NCBI RefSeq assembly: GCF_023023025.1
Contig: NZ_CP095481.1
Location: 10,367,001-10,431,000, forward strand
Source of the DNA: Amycolatopsis sp. WQ 127309
GTDB lineage: Bacteria > Actinomycetota > Actinomycetes > Mycobacteriales > Pseudonocardiaceae
DNA: 64,000 nucleotides
Direction: 5' to 3'
Part shown: piece by piece, positions 26,436-33,980 of the stretch
Layout: each line of letters opens with the position of its first letter
How positions within the stretch are numbered: the stretch's first letter is position 1
Program-made: the position numbers and the translations under genes
Notes under the pieces: generated by a model
Told to the model about the DNA's origin: nothing
Database searches by the model: none
Seen by the model: the letters and a program-made list of their open reading frames with translations, nothing else

Positions 26436-27745
26436 CGCGCCGCCTTGAGCCGGTCGAGCGTCCGGCGCGCGTCCGGGGCGCCGAGCGGGGAGAAGTACGG
26501 GTTGGTGCCGAGCGCGTCCGACAGCGCCGCGACGGCGTCGGCGTCGCGGTGCAGCGCCGAGAGCGTCATACCCCGGTGGTACGCGAACGTCGCGGTGCGC
26601 CCGCCGAGCGAGGCGGCGCGGTCGAGGTAGGTCACCGCCTCGGCGTCGCGGCCGTTGAGGTGCAGGGCCCAGCCGAGGGCGTCGGCGACGAGCACATTCT
26701 GCCGGCGTCCCCATTCGGCCTGCGCGTGCGCCAGCGCACCGGCGTTGTCGCCGCGGCTCGCGGCGACGGCGGACGCGGTCAGGTCGTCGGTGACCCCGGC
26801 CGCGGCGAAGAGCCGCTGCTGGCTGTCGAGCACCGCGAACTGCTGCTCGGCCTCGGGCCCGCGGCCGGCCGCGACGAGCAGGTCGGTGTACTCCTGCAGG
26901 TACTGCGGCAGCGGCACCCGGGCGACGATGTCGCGGTAGCCGGCCAGAGCGTCGTCGACCCGGCCGCGCGCGGCGGCGACCTTGGCCCGGCCCTCCAGCA
27001 GCGAGACGTTCCGCGTGTCGACGGCCAGCCCCTGGTCGTACTCGGCCGCCGCGGCGTCGAGGTCGCCGGAGTTGAACGCGAGTTCGCCGAGGTAGTAGCG
27101 GCAGAAGGCGACGTCGCTGGGGCTGGTGGCGTCGGCGACCGCGCGTTGCAGGGCCGCCCGGGCGTCGTCGACCCGGCCGTGCAGCTCGAGGTCGTAGGAG
27201 GCGCGGGTGAAGGACGACACGCCGGGCTTGTGGTCGAGCATCCGCTGGATCGCGTCGGTGGCCCCGCCTGCGTCGCCGAGCTGGGTCAGCGCGTCGGCGA
27301 GCACGCCGTAGGACTCGGCGGTGTCGGGCAACGCGGCTTCCGCGCGTTCGCCCCAGGTCTTCCCGGCGGCGAAGTCGTGCCGGGCGTTGGCGAGCGCACC
27401 CATCCCGATCAGCGCCGGGCCGTTGCCCTCGGGCTGCTGCTGCAGGGACTTCTCCAGCGCGCCCTGCGCTTTCGGGTAGTAGGCGGGGTCCGCGGTGATC
27501 CGGGCCTGCTCGACGTAGGCGGTGCCGAGCTGGGCCCAGGTGAGCGGGTCCTGGGGCGTCCGGCGGAGCTTGTCCTGCGCGACGCTGATGCTGTGGGCCA
27601 GCGTGTTCTGCGCGACGGGGACCGGCGCGGGACCCGCGGCGGGGGCGGACTGCCCGGCCGAGACGCTCGCGACGAGCGTCACCGCGCCGGCGACCAGGAC
27701 GACGACCGCCAGGATCCGGCGCGGGCGGGTGGAGCGTTCGGACAT
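26432..27745 (-). CDS. Membrane-anchored TPR-repeat protein
   Basis: 437 residues. One N-terminal membrane helix (RILAVVVLVAGAVTLVASVS) precedes about nine tetratricopeptide units with the usual W/Y-G-A pattern (DPLTWAQLGTAYVEQARI, FAFNSGDLDAAAAEYDQGLA-like repeats, ADALGWALHLNGRDAEAVTY). TPR proteins are scaffolds, so it probably links the DUF4331 protein and the transporter at the cell surface. Its stop overlaps the NicO start by four bases. Confidence 0.82.
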   Translation of the reverse strand: MSERSTRPRRILAVVVLVAGAVTLVASVSAGQSAPAAGPAPVPVAQNTLAHSISVAQDKLRRTPQDPLTWAQLGTAYVEQARITADPAYYPKAQGALEKSLQQQPEGNGPALIGMGALANARHDFAAGKTWGERAEAALPDTAESYGVLADALTQLGDAGGATDAIQRMLDHKPGVSSFTRASYDLELHGRVDDARAALQRAVADATSPSDVAFCRYYLGELAFNSGDLDAAAAEYDQGLAVDTRNVSLLEGRAKVAAARGRVDDALAGYRDIVARVPLPQYLQEYTDLLVAAGRGPEAEQQFAVLDSQQRLFAAAGVTDDLTASAVAASRGDNAGALAHAQAEWGRRQNVLVADALGWALHLNGRDAEAVTYLDRAASLGGRTATFAYHRGMTLSALHRDADAVAALSDALGTNPYFSPLGAPDARRTLDRLKAAR

Positions 27746-27765
27746 TCGGGGACCTCACGGCCGGA

Positions 27766-27800
27766 CGCCGGTGACGGGTGCCGAGCACCCGCCACCGGCG
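27766..27800 (-). terminator. Hairpin between DUF4331 and TPR genes
   Basis: A 15-bp stem with one G-U pair and a 5-base loop lies 10 bases after the DUF4331 stop codon. It may end or attenuate transcription into the TPR-NicO part, allowing more DUF4331 protein than transporter. Confidence 0.55.
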
Positions 27801-27809
27801 TCGGTGGAC

Positions 27810-29417
27810 TTATTCGACCGCGGTACCGGGACGGCGCCGCAGCAACCACACGCCGGACCCCAGCAGCGCCGCGGCGGCCAGGCCGCCGAGCGCGGGCTTG
27901 ACCGGGAACGGGGTGCCGGCAGCGGGACCGGCGGCTCCTCCGGACGTGGCACCTCCACCGGCGGCCCCGCCTCCGCCGCCCGCGTTCACCGCGGAGTTGT
28001 GCGGCAGCGCGACGTACGGGAAGGCGCTCCCGAACGGCACGTCGTTGGCGTCCACCTTGTCCCCGGTCGCCAGCGCCGGGACGATGACGCCGGTCTGCGC
28101 GGCCCCTTCGAGCGCCTGGACCTCGATGTCGACGACGTCGTCGGTGAGCCGGCGCCCGTTCGGGAAGCCCTGCAGGTCACCGGCGAGGACGCCGAGCCGG
28201 TTCGGGTTCGCCGCGACCGGCACCGCGGTGTTGAGCCGCAGCATCTCCGACGGCGTGAACTTCTTGGCGTTGACGTCGGCGTTGTTCAGCTGCGAGTTGA
28301 GGTCCGCCTTGATCGGGCCACCGGCCTTGGTGGTGACGCCGGTCAGGAAGATCTCGGCCAGGTCGTTGCGCGGGGTCGCGGGGGCCGGGAGCCCGTAGAT
28401 GGCCTGGATCAGCTTGGGCACCTCGGGGTCGGTGACCCGGCTGACCAGCTCCGGGACGTTGTGGTCCTGGTCCGGGGTGAGCGCGTTGAACTTGTCCTTG
28501 AGCCCGGCGGGCACGACGACCTCGTTGACCAGCGGGTTGCCCAGGCGCGAGACCTGGACGTACGGGCCGGCCTGGGTGTCTTTGCCCGGGGTCTTGATGC
28601 TCAGCGACTGCCGTTCGGTGTCGCTCCACACGCCGATCACCGGGTTGCGGGCCGCGTTGCCGTTCAGCGCGAGCGCGGACTTCGGCACCTGCAGCGCGAT
28701 GGTGTTGACGTTGTAGCCGCGCAGGGTGTCCTGGCCGACCTCGGACAGGTTGCCGCCGTAGAGCAGGTCGAAGACGCGCAGGTCGAGGAAGAACGAGTCG
28801 TCGGCCTGGCCGGCGAAGCTCTTGCCGCCGCCGGGCAGGTTCGTCACGGCCTGATCGCGCAGCGCGCCGTAGTTCGGCATCGACGCCGCACCGGTGTTCG
28901 ACGGCGCCGTCTTGCCGGAGCGCACGACGTTCTTCGAGCGGCCGTACTTGTCGATCACGTCGAGGTCGTAGCTCTGGCGGAACAACAGGTTCGGGTCGTC
29001 GAGCGACGTCACCGGGCCGTTGTCGTAGAGGAACGTCGACTTGCCGCGGCGATCGTCGGTCTTGAACGTCCACCGGTAGGTCAGGTCCGGTTTGGCGTCG
29101 CCGTCGCTGTCGATGTTGATGTCGTAGTGGGCGTCGGTGGCCCAGGGGTAGAAGTTCGGGCCGCCGTTGGGTTCCTCGAACGGGTACCAGTTCGCGACCA
29201 GCGTGACGGTGTCCGGCTTGTCCGGGCTGACGAAGGCGTAGACGTCGGTGTTGTCGACCGGCGGGTCCCCGGCGATGAGCGGCGCCTCGCGGTGGCTCGA
29301 CGCGGCGGCGAGATCGGTGCCCAGGCCGATCAGCGCGCTCGTGAGCACCACACTCCCCACCGCGAGCAGGGAGAGGCCCACACGCCGGGTCCGGCGGGAC
29401 GGGAGCAGTACTGGCAT
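27810..29417 (-). CDS. DUF4331 exported protein
   Basis: 535 residues. A signal peptide of about 40 residues ends at AAASSHREAPLIAGDPPVDN, and SSHREAP...DNTDVYAFVSPD is the hallmark of DUF4331. The domain runs to about residue 470. A Gly/Ala-rich linker, one C-terminal membrane helix (residues 510-525) and an RRRPG tail then anchor it. The biochemical role of DUF4331 is unknown. Here it heads a cluster with TPR, NicO and lipoprotein genes, a combination that suggests metal sensing or capture (inference). The start ATG is preceded by a long leader of 230 bases without a gene. Confidence 0.87.
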   Translation of the reverse strand: MPVLLPSRRTRRVGLSLLAVGSVVLTSALIGLGTDLAAASSHREAPLIAGDPPVDNTDVYAFVSPDKPDTVTLVANWYPFEEPNGGPNFYPWATDAHYDINIDSDGDAKPDLTYRWTFKTDDRRGKSTFLYDNGPVTSLDDPNLLFRQSYDLDVIDKYGRSKNVVRSGKTAPSNTGAASMPNYGALRDQAVTNLPGGGKSFAGQADDSFFLDLRVFDLLYGGNLSEVGQDTLRGYNVNTIALQVPKSALALNGNAARNPVIGVWSDTERQSLSIKTPGKDTQAGPYVQVSRLGNPLVNEVVVPAGLKDKFNALTPDQDHNVPELVSRVTDPEVPKLIQAIYGLPAPATPRNDLAEIFLTGVTTKAGGPIKADLNSQLNNADVNAKKFTPSEMLRLNTAVPVAANPNRLGVLAGDLQGFPNGRRLTDDVVDIEVQALEGAAQTGVIVPALATGDKVDANDVPFGSAFPYVALPHNSAVNAGGGGGAAGGGATSGGAAGPAAGTPFPVKPALGGLAAAALLGSGVWLLRRRPGTAVE

Positions 29418-29649
29418 GCAGCAGACCTTTCACCGACGGCACCGTCGCCGGTGCCGTTCCGGGTCGTTCCCGCCCGATGCGGAAACAGCCTCCGGGCCCG
29501 TTCTTCCGGGCAAGCACGATCCCATTCGGAGCCGTGTGTGGTCCGGTTCACTCCCGAACAGGTGAACATTCCGGCCGTTGCCTTCGACCTGTTCATCTGT
29601 CTGGTGTCACCGATATTCCCTGCTCCACCGTGTCCCCCGAACTCGAGGC

Positions 29650-29937
29650 GGCGATGAGCGCGATGCCGAAGAACACCACCGTCCGGGGTGTTCGGCCTGG
29701 GATTGGGGGTCACGGCGTTCACGCTCGGCATGCGGCACGCGTTCGACGCCATCGACGGGTGCTTCACGAACTTCGCCTACGCCTGGGCGTTCGCGCGGCT
29801 TCCTGATCGTCGGGCTCTTCGTCCTCACCTGGCTGGCCGCCCTCGCCGTCTGGCACTTCGGCCGCATCGAGGAGAAGTGGAGCCCGCCCGCGGCCCCGGT
29901 GCTGCCGTCGAACGCGGAAAACCGGTCGTCGCCGTAG
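29650..29937 (+). pseudogene. Collapsed NicT (HoxN/NixA-type) nickel/cobalt permease
   Basis: From about 29688 one frame reads FGLGLGVTAFTLGMRHAFDA, the first helix and start of the RHAxDADHI motif of NicT permeases, but it jumps straight to IDG, losing the metal-binding DHI. After a frame change (near 29790) it ends as FLIVGLFVLTWLAALAVWHF, then GRIEEKWS, the family's last helix. More than 200 residues of the middle are missing. It therefore keeps only the two ends of the gene. It lies beside the NicO operon, possibly replaced by it. Confidence 0.75.
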
Positions 29938-29976
29938 CCATGGAGATTCGGCTACGGCGACGACCGGACGAAGGAC

Positions 29977-30648
29977 TTACTTGTTGGTGCCGGGGGTGAG
30001 CACCTTGTCGATGACGAAGACGGTGGCGTTCTTGGTGGGGATGTTGCCGCACAGAATCTTCGCGCCATTGACGGTCATGTTGTCCCCGGTGCCTTCAATC
30101 TTCAGCGGCCCACCGGCGGCGTTGAGGCTGTCGAGGGTGCCGGCGGACGCGAGGCCCTTGGCGTCGTAGCGCTTGCCGACGACGTGGTACTGCAGGATCG
30201 GCGACAGCTCGGCCGGCTTGCCCGCCAGCTCGTTGAACTTGGCGTCACCCAGCGCGGCGAAGGCCGGGTCGGCCGGCGCGAACACCGTGATGGCCGGCGC
30301 GCTGTTGAGGGTGTCGACCAGGTTGGTGGCCTTGACCGCGGCGACCAGCTTGGTCAGCAGCGGGTTGGTCGAGGCGGCGGAGGCGACGGGCTGCGGGCCC
30401 ATCGAGTCCAGCGAACCGGGCGCGGAACCCTGCGGCAGCTGCGAGCAGGCCGGGCCGAAGACGTCGGCGTTGGTCGTCATGCCATCGGAAGCACCGGCGG
30501 CGGCGCTGGTCGACGGGGCGGCCATCGAGGACGACGGGGCCGGGGCGCTGGAGCTGCCCGACGACGCGGTGTCGCTGCCACTGCACGCGGTCAGGGTCAG
30601 GGCGGCAGCCGCGGTGAGACCGATTCCGGCAATACGAAGCTTGCTCAT
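29977..30648 (-). CDS. Fasciclin-domain lipoprotein (MPT83-like), copy 1
   Basis: 223 residues. A lipoprotein signal ends at LTLTACSG (Cys22). A Ser/Ala/Pro linker precedes one FAS1 domain: LLTKLVAAVKATNLVDTLNS, ITVFAPADPAFAALG, LQYHVVGKRYDAKGLASA and MTVNGAKILCGNIPTKNATV. MPT70/MPT83 of mycobacteria have this form and belong to the SigK regulon. The mature sequence is identical to that of the copy at 39663; only the leader and one terminal Gln differ. A SigK-type promoter motif lies 66 bases upstream. Confidence 0.93.
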   Translation of the reverse strand: MSKLRIAGIGLTAAAALTLTACSGSDTASSGSSSAPAPSSSMAAPSTSAAAGASDGMTTNADVFGPACSQLPQGSAPGSLDSMGPQPVASAASTNPLLTKLVAAVKATNLVDTLNSAPAITVFAPADPAFAALGDAKFNELAGKPAELSPILQYHVVGKRYDAKGLASAGTLDSLNAAGGPLKIEGTGDNMTVNGAKILCGNIPTKNATVFVIDKVLTPGTNK

Positions 30649-30713
30649 GAATTCACTCCAGGGGATTACGCGGTGGAAACGGAACTTCAGCGGTTTCCGT
30701 CTTGTTGCTGGTG

Positions 30714-30740
30714 ATTCGGAACCCCCGGGGAACCGGATTG
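30714..30740 (-). promoter_or_regulatory. SigK-type promoter of fasciclin copy 1
   Basis: On the minus strand CAATCC, 15 bases and CCGAAT. This is close to the mycobacterial SigK consensus (CCATCC / CCGAAT) as I recall it, and is repeated at three other starts in this island. Confidence 0.65.
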
Positions 30741-30758
30741 GTTTCGGGGAAGGTTTTC

Positions 30759-32342
30759 TCAGGCGGCCGTGAACGTGACGTTGTGCCAGCCGGTCGCGCC
30801 GTCGGGAACGGTGCCCGCGCGCATGTCGGTCTGGGTGTAGCCGGACTTGTCGGTGGCGCGGCAGAACACCTGGTGCACGCCGGCGGGCAGGTCGACCTCG
30901 GTCCACCACATCCGCCAGGTGTTGAGGTTGACCTCCTGCGACAGCGTGGTTTGCTGCCACGGGCCCTGGTCCACGCGCACCTCGACCTTCTCGATCCCGG
31001 TGTGCTGGGCCCACGCCACGCCCGCGACGCGCGTCTTCCCCTTGGGGACGCTGGCGAACCCGCGGTGCGAATCGAACCGCGACTCCGTCTTGATCGGCGC
31101 TTCCTTGCTCCAGCCGCGCTTCAGCCAGTACGCCTGACGCGCGGCCCACGTCGTGACCTCGATGTCCACGACCCACTTCGTCGCCGACACGTAGCCGAAC
31201 AGGCCGGGCGTGACGAGCCGGGCGGGAAAACCGTGTTCCAGCGGGAGCGGCTCGCCGTTCATGCCGATGGCGAGCATCGCGCCGCGGCCTCGATCCTGGG
31301 CGGCCGCGACGGGCGTGCCGGAGGTCCAGCCGTCGACGCTGGTGCAGAACAGCTGCTCGGCGCCGGGTTTCACGCCGGCTTCCTGCAGCAGGTCGGCCAG
31401 GTCGACGCCGATGAAGTTCGACGTCGACACGTAGTCGCCGCCGACCTCGTTGGACACGCACGTCATGGTGACGGTGCGCTCGACCAGCGGCCGGTTGCGG
31501 ATGTCGTTGTAGCTGTAGCGGATTTCGCGGCCGACCATGCCGTGCAGCCGCAGGCTCCAGTCCTCGGTCCGCACCTGCGGCACCGACAACGCCGTGTCCA
31601 CGCGGTAGAACTTGTCGTTGGGCGTCAGGAACGGCGGCGTGCCCAGCTTGGCGAAGTCGGCGTCCGCCGGGATCATCGGCGCCGTGCGCGCCGGGACGAG
31701 CTTGCCGACCGCCTCCCGGGACGCGGTGGCGTCGCGGGACGAGCTGATCAGCTGCCCGCCGAGACCGGCCGCGCCGGCACCCACGACGACACCCGCGCCG
31801 CCGATCAGGAACCGCCGCCGGGACGTGCCGGTCTTCTCGTCGGTCTCCGGGTCGCGCCACACCCGCGGCGCGATCCGGTGCAGGAGAAGGAAAACCGCGA
31901 CGCCGACGATCAGGCTGGCGACCGGGGCCAGCAGCGCGACCGCGCTCAGGTCCGGGCGCTGGTAGACGGCGAACGCGCCGACCAGGCCGAACACGGCGAT
32001 GAGCACGGTGCCCGGCACCGGCGACCGTCGCGAAAGGACACCCGCGAGCGCGGCGACGCCCACCATGACCACGGCCATGCTGCCCAGCAGCACGAGCTTG
32101 TCGTAGGTGCCGAACGTGCGGACGGCGAAGTCCTTCAGCTCGATCGGCGTGAGGTCGATGGCGCCGTTGCCCACCGCGAGGTAGGGCGAGGCGTTGATGC
32201 TGATGAACCCCGCGACCAGGTGCCCGGCCGCCAGTGCGGCGGCCAGGGCGAGGACGCCGGTGAAAGCGGCCGCGAAAAACCGCAGCCGCGTCTTCCCCGG
32301 TGGCGCGGGTGTCTCGGGGCGAGCCAGTTCCGTTGCGGTCAT
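30759..32342 (-). CDS. Membrane molybdopterin-dependent oxidoreductase (sulfite-oxidase fold)
   Basis: 527 residues. Residues 20-155 hold four or five membrane helices. A twin-arginine-like RRRFLIGGAG at 175-184 and a helix follow. Then comes a sulfite oxidase/YedY-type molybdopterin domain with the molybdenum cysteine Cys295 (MTCVSNEVGGDY) and KWVVDIEVTTW. The last 100 residues form the Mo-co dimerisation domain (RVAGVAWAQHTGIEKVEVRV). It resembles mycobacterial Rv0218. The substrate is unknown; methionine sulfoxide or sulfite are possible by analogy. The promoter motif lies only 7 bases before the ATG, so the mRNA is probably leaderless. Confidence 0.88.
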   Translation of the reverse strand: MTATELARPETPAPPGKTRLRFFAAAFTGVLALAAALAAGHLVAGFISINASPYLAVGNGAIDLTPIELKDFAVRTFGTYDKLVLLGSMAVVMVGVAALAGVLSRRSPVPGTVLIAVFGLVGAFAVYQRPDLSAVALLAPVASLIVGVAVFLLLHRIAPRVWRDPETDEKTGTSRRRFLIGGAGVVVGAGAAGLGGQLISSSRDATASREAVGKLVPARTAPMIPADADFAKLGTPPFLTPNDKFYRVDTALSVPQVRTEDWSLRLHGMVGREIRYSYNDIRNRPLVERTVTMTCVSNEVGGDYVSTSNFIGVDLADLLQEAGVKPGAEQLFCTSVDGWTSGTPVAAAQDRGRGAMLAIGMNGEPLPLEHGFPARLVTPGLFGYVSATKWVVDIEVTTWAARQAYWLKRGWSKEAPIKTESRFDSHRGFASVPKGKTRVAGVAWAQHTGIEKVEVRVDQGPWQQTTLSQEVNLNTWRMWWTEVDLPAGVHQVFCRATDKSGYTQTDMRAGTVPDGATGWHNVTFTAA

Positions 32343-32349
32343 ACCCGGC

Positions 32350-32379
32350 GTTCGGCTCTGACCCGCCCAGCGTATTGGT
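32350..32379 (-). promoter_or_regulatory. SigK-type promoter of the molybdopterin oxidoreductase
   Basis: On the minus strand ACCAATAC, 16 bases and CCGAAC. The -10 element ends 7 bases before the ATG, implying a leaderless transcript. ACCAATACGC recurs in inverted orientation at 32444, upstream of sigK. Confidence 0.6.
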
Positions 32380-32443
32380 GCCGTGACCTTCCCGACACCC
32401 ACGATCACCCGAAAGGGGCGTCGGCCGCTCGGCTGGAACAACG

Positions 32444-32472
32444 ACCAATACGCACCGGGGTCGACCTCGAAC
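32444..32472 (+). promoter_or_regulatory. SigK-type promoter of sigK-rskA
   Basis: ACCAATAC, 15 bases and TCGAAC, 68 bases before the sigK ATG. It mirrors the divergent element of the molybdenum enzyme gene, which suggests autoregulation of sigK. Confidence 0.55.
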
Positions 32473-32540
32473 ATCTGAAGACAGGCCGCTCGCAGCGATC
32501 CACTGCGTCACAGGCTCGGCTCCGGCCGGGAAGGACTTTC

Positions 32541-33158
32541 ATGGCCGCCGCCGCACGCGCCACCACCGTAACCCTCCTCCATCGACCCACCGGCACCCAC
32601 CCGGACAACGCGCCCGCCACCCCCGAAGAACTCCTCCGGCGATCCGCGCTGGGCGACGAGCAGGCTTTCGCCCTGCTCTACGACCAGCTCGCGAGCCCGA
32701 TCTTCGGCACCGTGATGCAGGTCCTGCGCAGCCGCGCGCAGTCCGAAGAGGTCACCCAGGAGGTGCTGCTCGAAATCTGGCGCAAGGCCGCCCAGTTCGA
32801 CTCCGCGCGGGCGAAGGTCAGCACGTGGGCGCTGACGATCGCCCACCGCCGGGCCATCGACCGGGTCCGCTCCGAGCAGTCCGCCCGCAACCGGCAGGAA
32901 CGATCCGACCTGCTGGACATGCGACGCCCGTACGACGACGTCGCCGAGTCGACGATGTCCACTGTGGACCGCGACCTGGTCCGGGAGGCGCTGGGCGTGC
33001 TCACCGATCTGCAGCGGGAGTCGATCCTGCTCGCCTATTTCCACGGACTCACCTGCCGGGAGGTCGCCGAAAAGCTCGGCGTCGCGATCGGCACCGTCAA
33101 AACCCGCATGCGCGACGGCATGATCCGCCTGCGGGACGCGTTGGGAGCGACCCGATGA
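32541..33158 (+). CDS. sigK: ECF sigma factor SigK
   Basis: 205 residues. Region 2: FALLYDQLASPIFGTVMQVL, SEEVTQEVLLEIWRKAAQFD, then WALTIAHRRAIDRVRSEQSA. Region 4: LQRESILLAYFHGLTCREVA followed by EKLGVAIGTVKTRMRDGMIR. Identity as SigK rests on the sequence type, the directly following RskA gene (ATGA overlap) and the surrounding fasciclin and dipZ genes, which in mycobacteria form the SigK regulon. AAGGA precedes the ATG. Confidence 0.92.
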   Translation: MAAAARATTVTLLHRPTGTHPDNAPATPEELLRRSALGDEQAFALLYDQLASPIFGTVMQVLRSRAQSEEVTQEVLLEIWRKAAQFDSARAKVSTWALTIAHRRAIDRVRSEQSARNRQERSDLLDMRRPYDDVAESTMSTVDRDLVREALGVLTDLQRESILLAYFHGLTCREVAEKLGVAIGTVKTRMRDGMIRLRDALGATR

Positions 33159-33847
33159 CCACCGCCGAAGCCCACACCCTCACCGGTGCGTACGTCCTCG
33201 ACGCCGTCACCGACCTCGAACGCGCCGCCTTCGACCGTCACCTGGCCGAGTGCGGGACCTGCGCCGCGGAAGTCCGCGAACTCCGGGAGACCGCCGCGCG
33301 CCTCGGTGCCGCGATGACGGCCGTCCCCGGCAACGGCCTGCGCAGCCGGGTGCTCACCGCGGTCGCCGAGACCCGGCAGCTCCCGCCCCGGGTGGCACCC
33401 GCCGCCGCGCGACGGACGTGGCGCAAGCGCGCCACGATCGTCACCGCGTCGATCGCGGCCGCCGCCGCGATCCTGGTCGGCGGCGTCGGGATCGGCCTGT
33501 CGCAGACCGGCACCACACCGGTTCCGGTCGCCGGCTCCGCCCAGGTCCAGAACGCCTCGGACGCCGTCACCGTCCGGGCCGGCGCGGCCACCGCGATCCT
33601 CTCGCGGTCGCTCGGCCGGGTCGTCGTGACCGCCTCGGGGCTGCCCGCGCTCGACGCCGGGCACGCCTACCAGGTCTGGCTGATCGGCCCGCGCGGTCCG
33701 CAGTCCGCCGGCCTGCTGCCGGCGGGCGACGGGACGCTCGGCGCGGTCCTGCCGGGCGACACCGACCGGGTCGCCATCACCACGGAGCCCGCGGCGGGCT
33801 CGCCGCAGCCGACCACCGCCGCCGTGGCGCGGCTCCCGCTGGCCTGA
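33155..33847 (+). CDS. rskA: Anti-sigma-K factor RskA
   Basis: 230 residues. The N-terminal cytoplasmic anti-sigma domain has the zinc motif His29, Cys33, Cys36 (HLAECGTCAAEVREL). A membrane helix spans about 93-113. The extracytoplasmic RskA domain (AGHAYQVWLIGPRGPQSAGL) ends the protein. In mycobacteria RskA holds SigK until cleaved by regulated proteolysis. The start overlaps the sigK stop (ATGA), giving equal production of the pair. Confidence 0.95.
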   Translation: MTTAEAHTLTGAYVLDAVTDLERAAFDRHLAECGTCAAEVRELRETAARLGAAMTAVPGNGLRSRVLTAVAETRQLPPRVAPAAARRTWRKRATIVTASIAAAAAILVGGVGIGLSQTGTTPVPVAGSAQVQNASDAVTVRAGAATAILSRSLGRVVVTASGLPALDAGHAYQVWLIGPRGPQSAGLLPAGDGTLGAVLPGDTDRVAITTEPAAGSPQPTTAAVARLPLA

Positions 33848-33870
33848 CCGGACCCGTCGTCACAGCGAGG

Positions 33871-33911
33871 CGGGCGAGCGGGGTACCGCGATCCGGTGCC
33901 CCGCTCGCCCG
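33871..33911 (+). terminator. Terminator of sigK-rskA
   Basis: CGGGCGAGCGGGG and its perfect complement, extended by four more pairs including one G-U, begin 23 bases after the rskA stop. Confidence 0.75.
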
Positions 33912-33980
33912 GTCCGCCCGGGCCCACCACTTACGCTGTCCTGGTGCTCCGGACCGACCGGAGGCGGGGAGGCGAGCCCG

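Noticed and set aside
25278..26630. Long plus-strand open frame opposite the NicO gene
   Set aside because: It mirrors the His-Gly tract and other repeats in reverse; Arg/Gln-rich without motifs, while the minus strand encodes a recognisable transporter.
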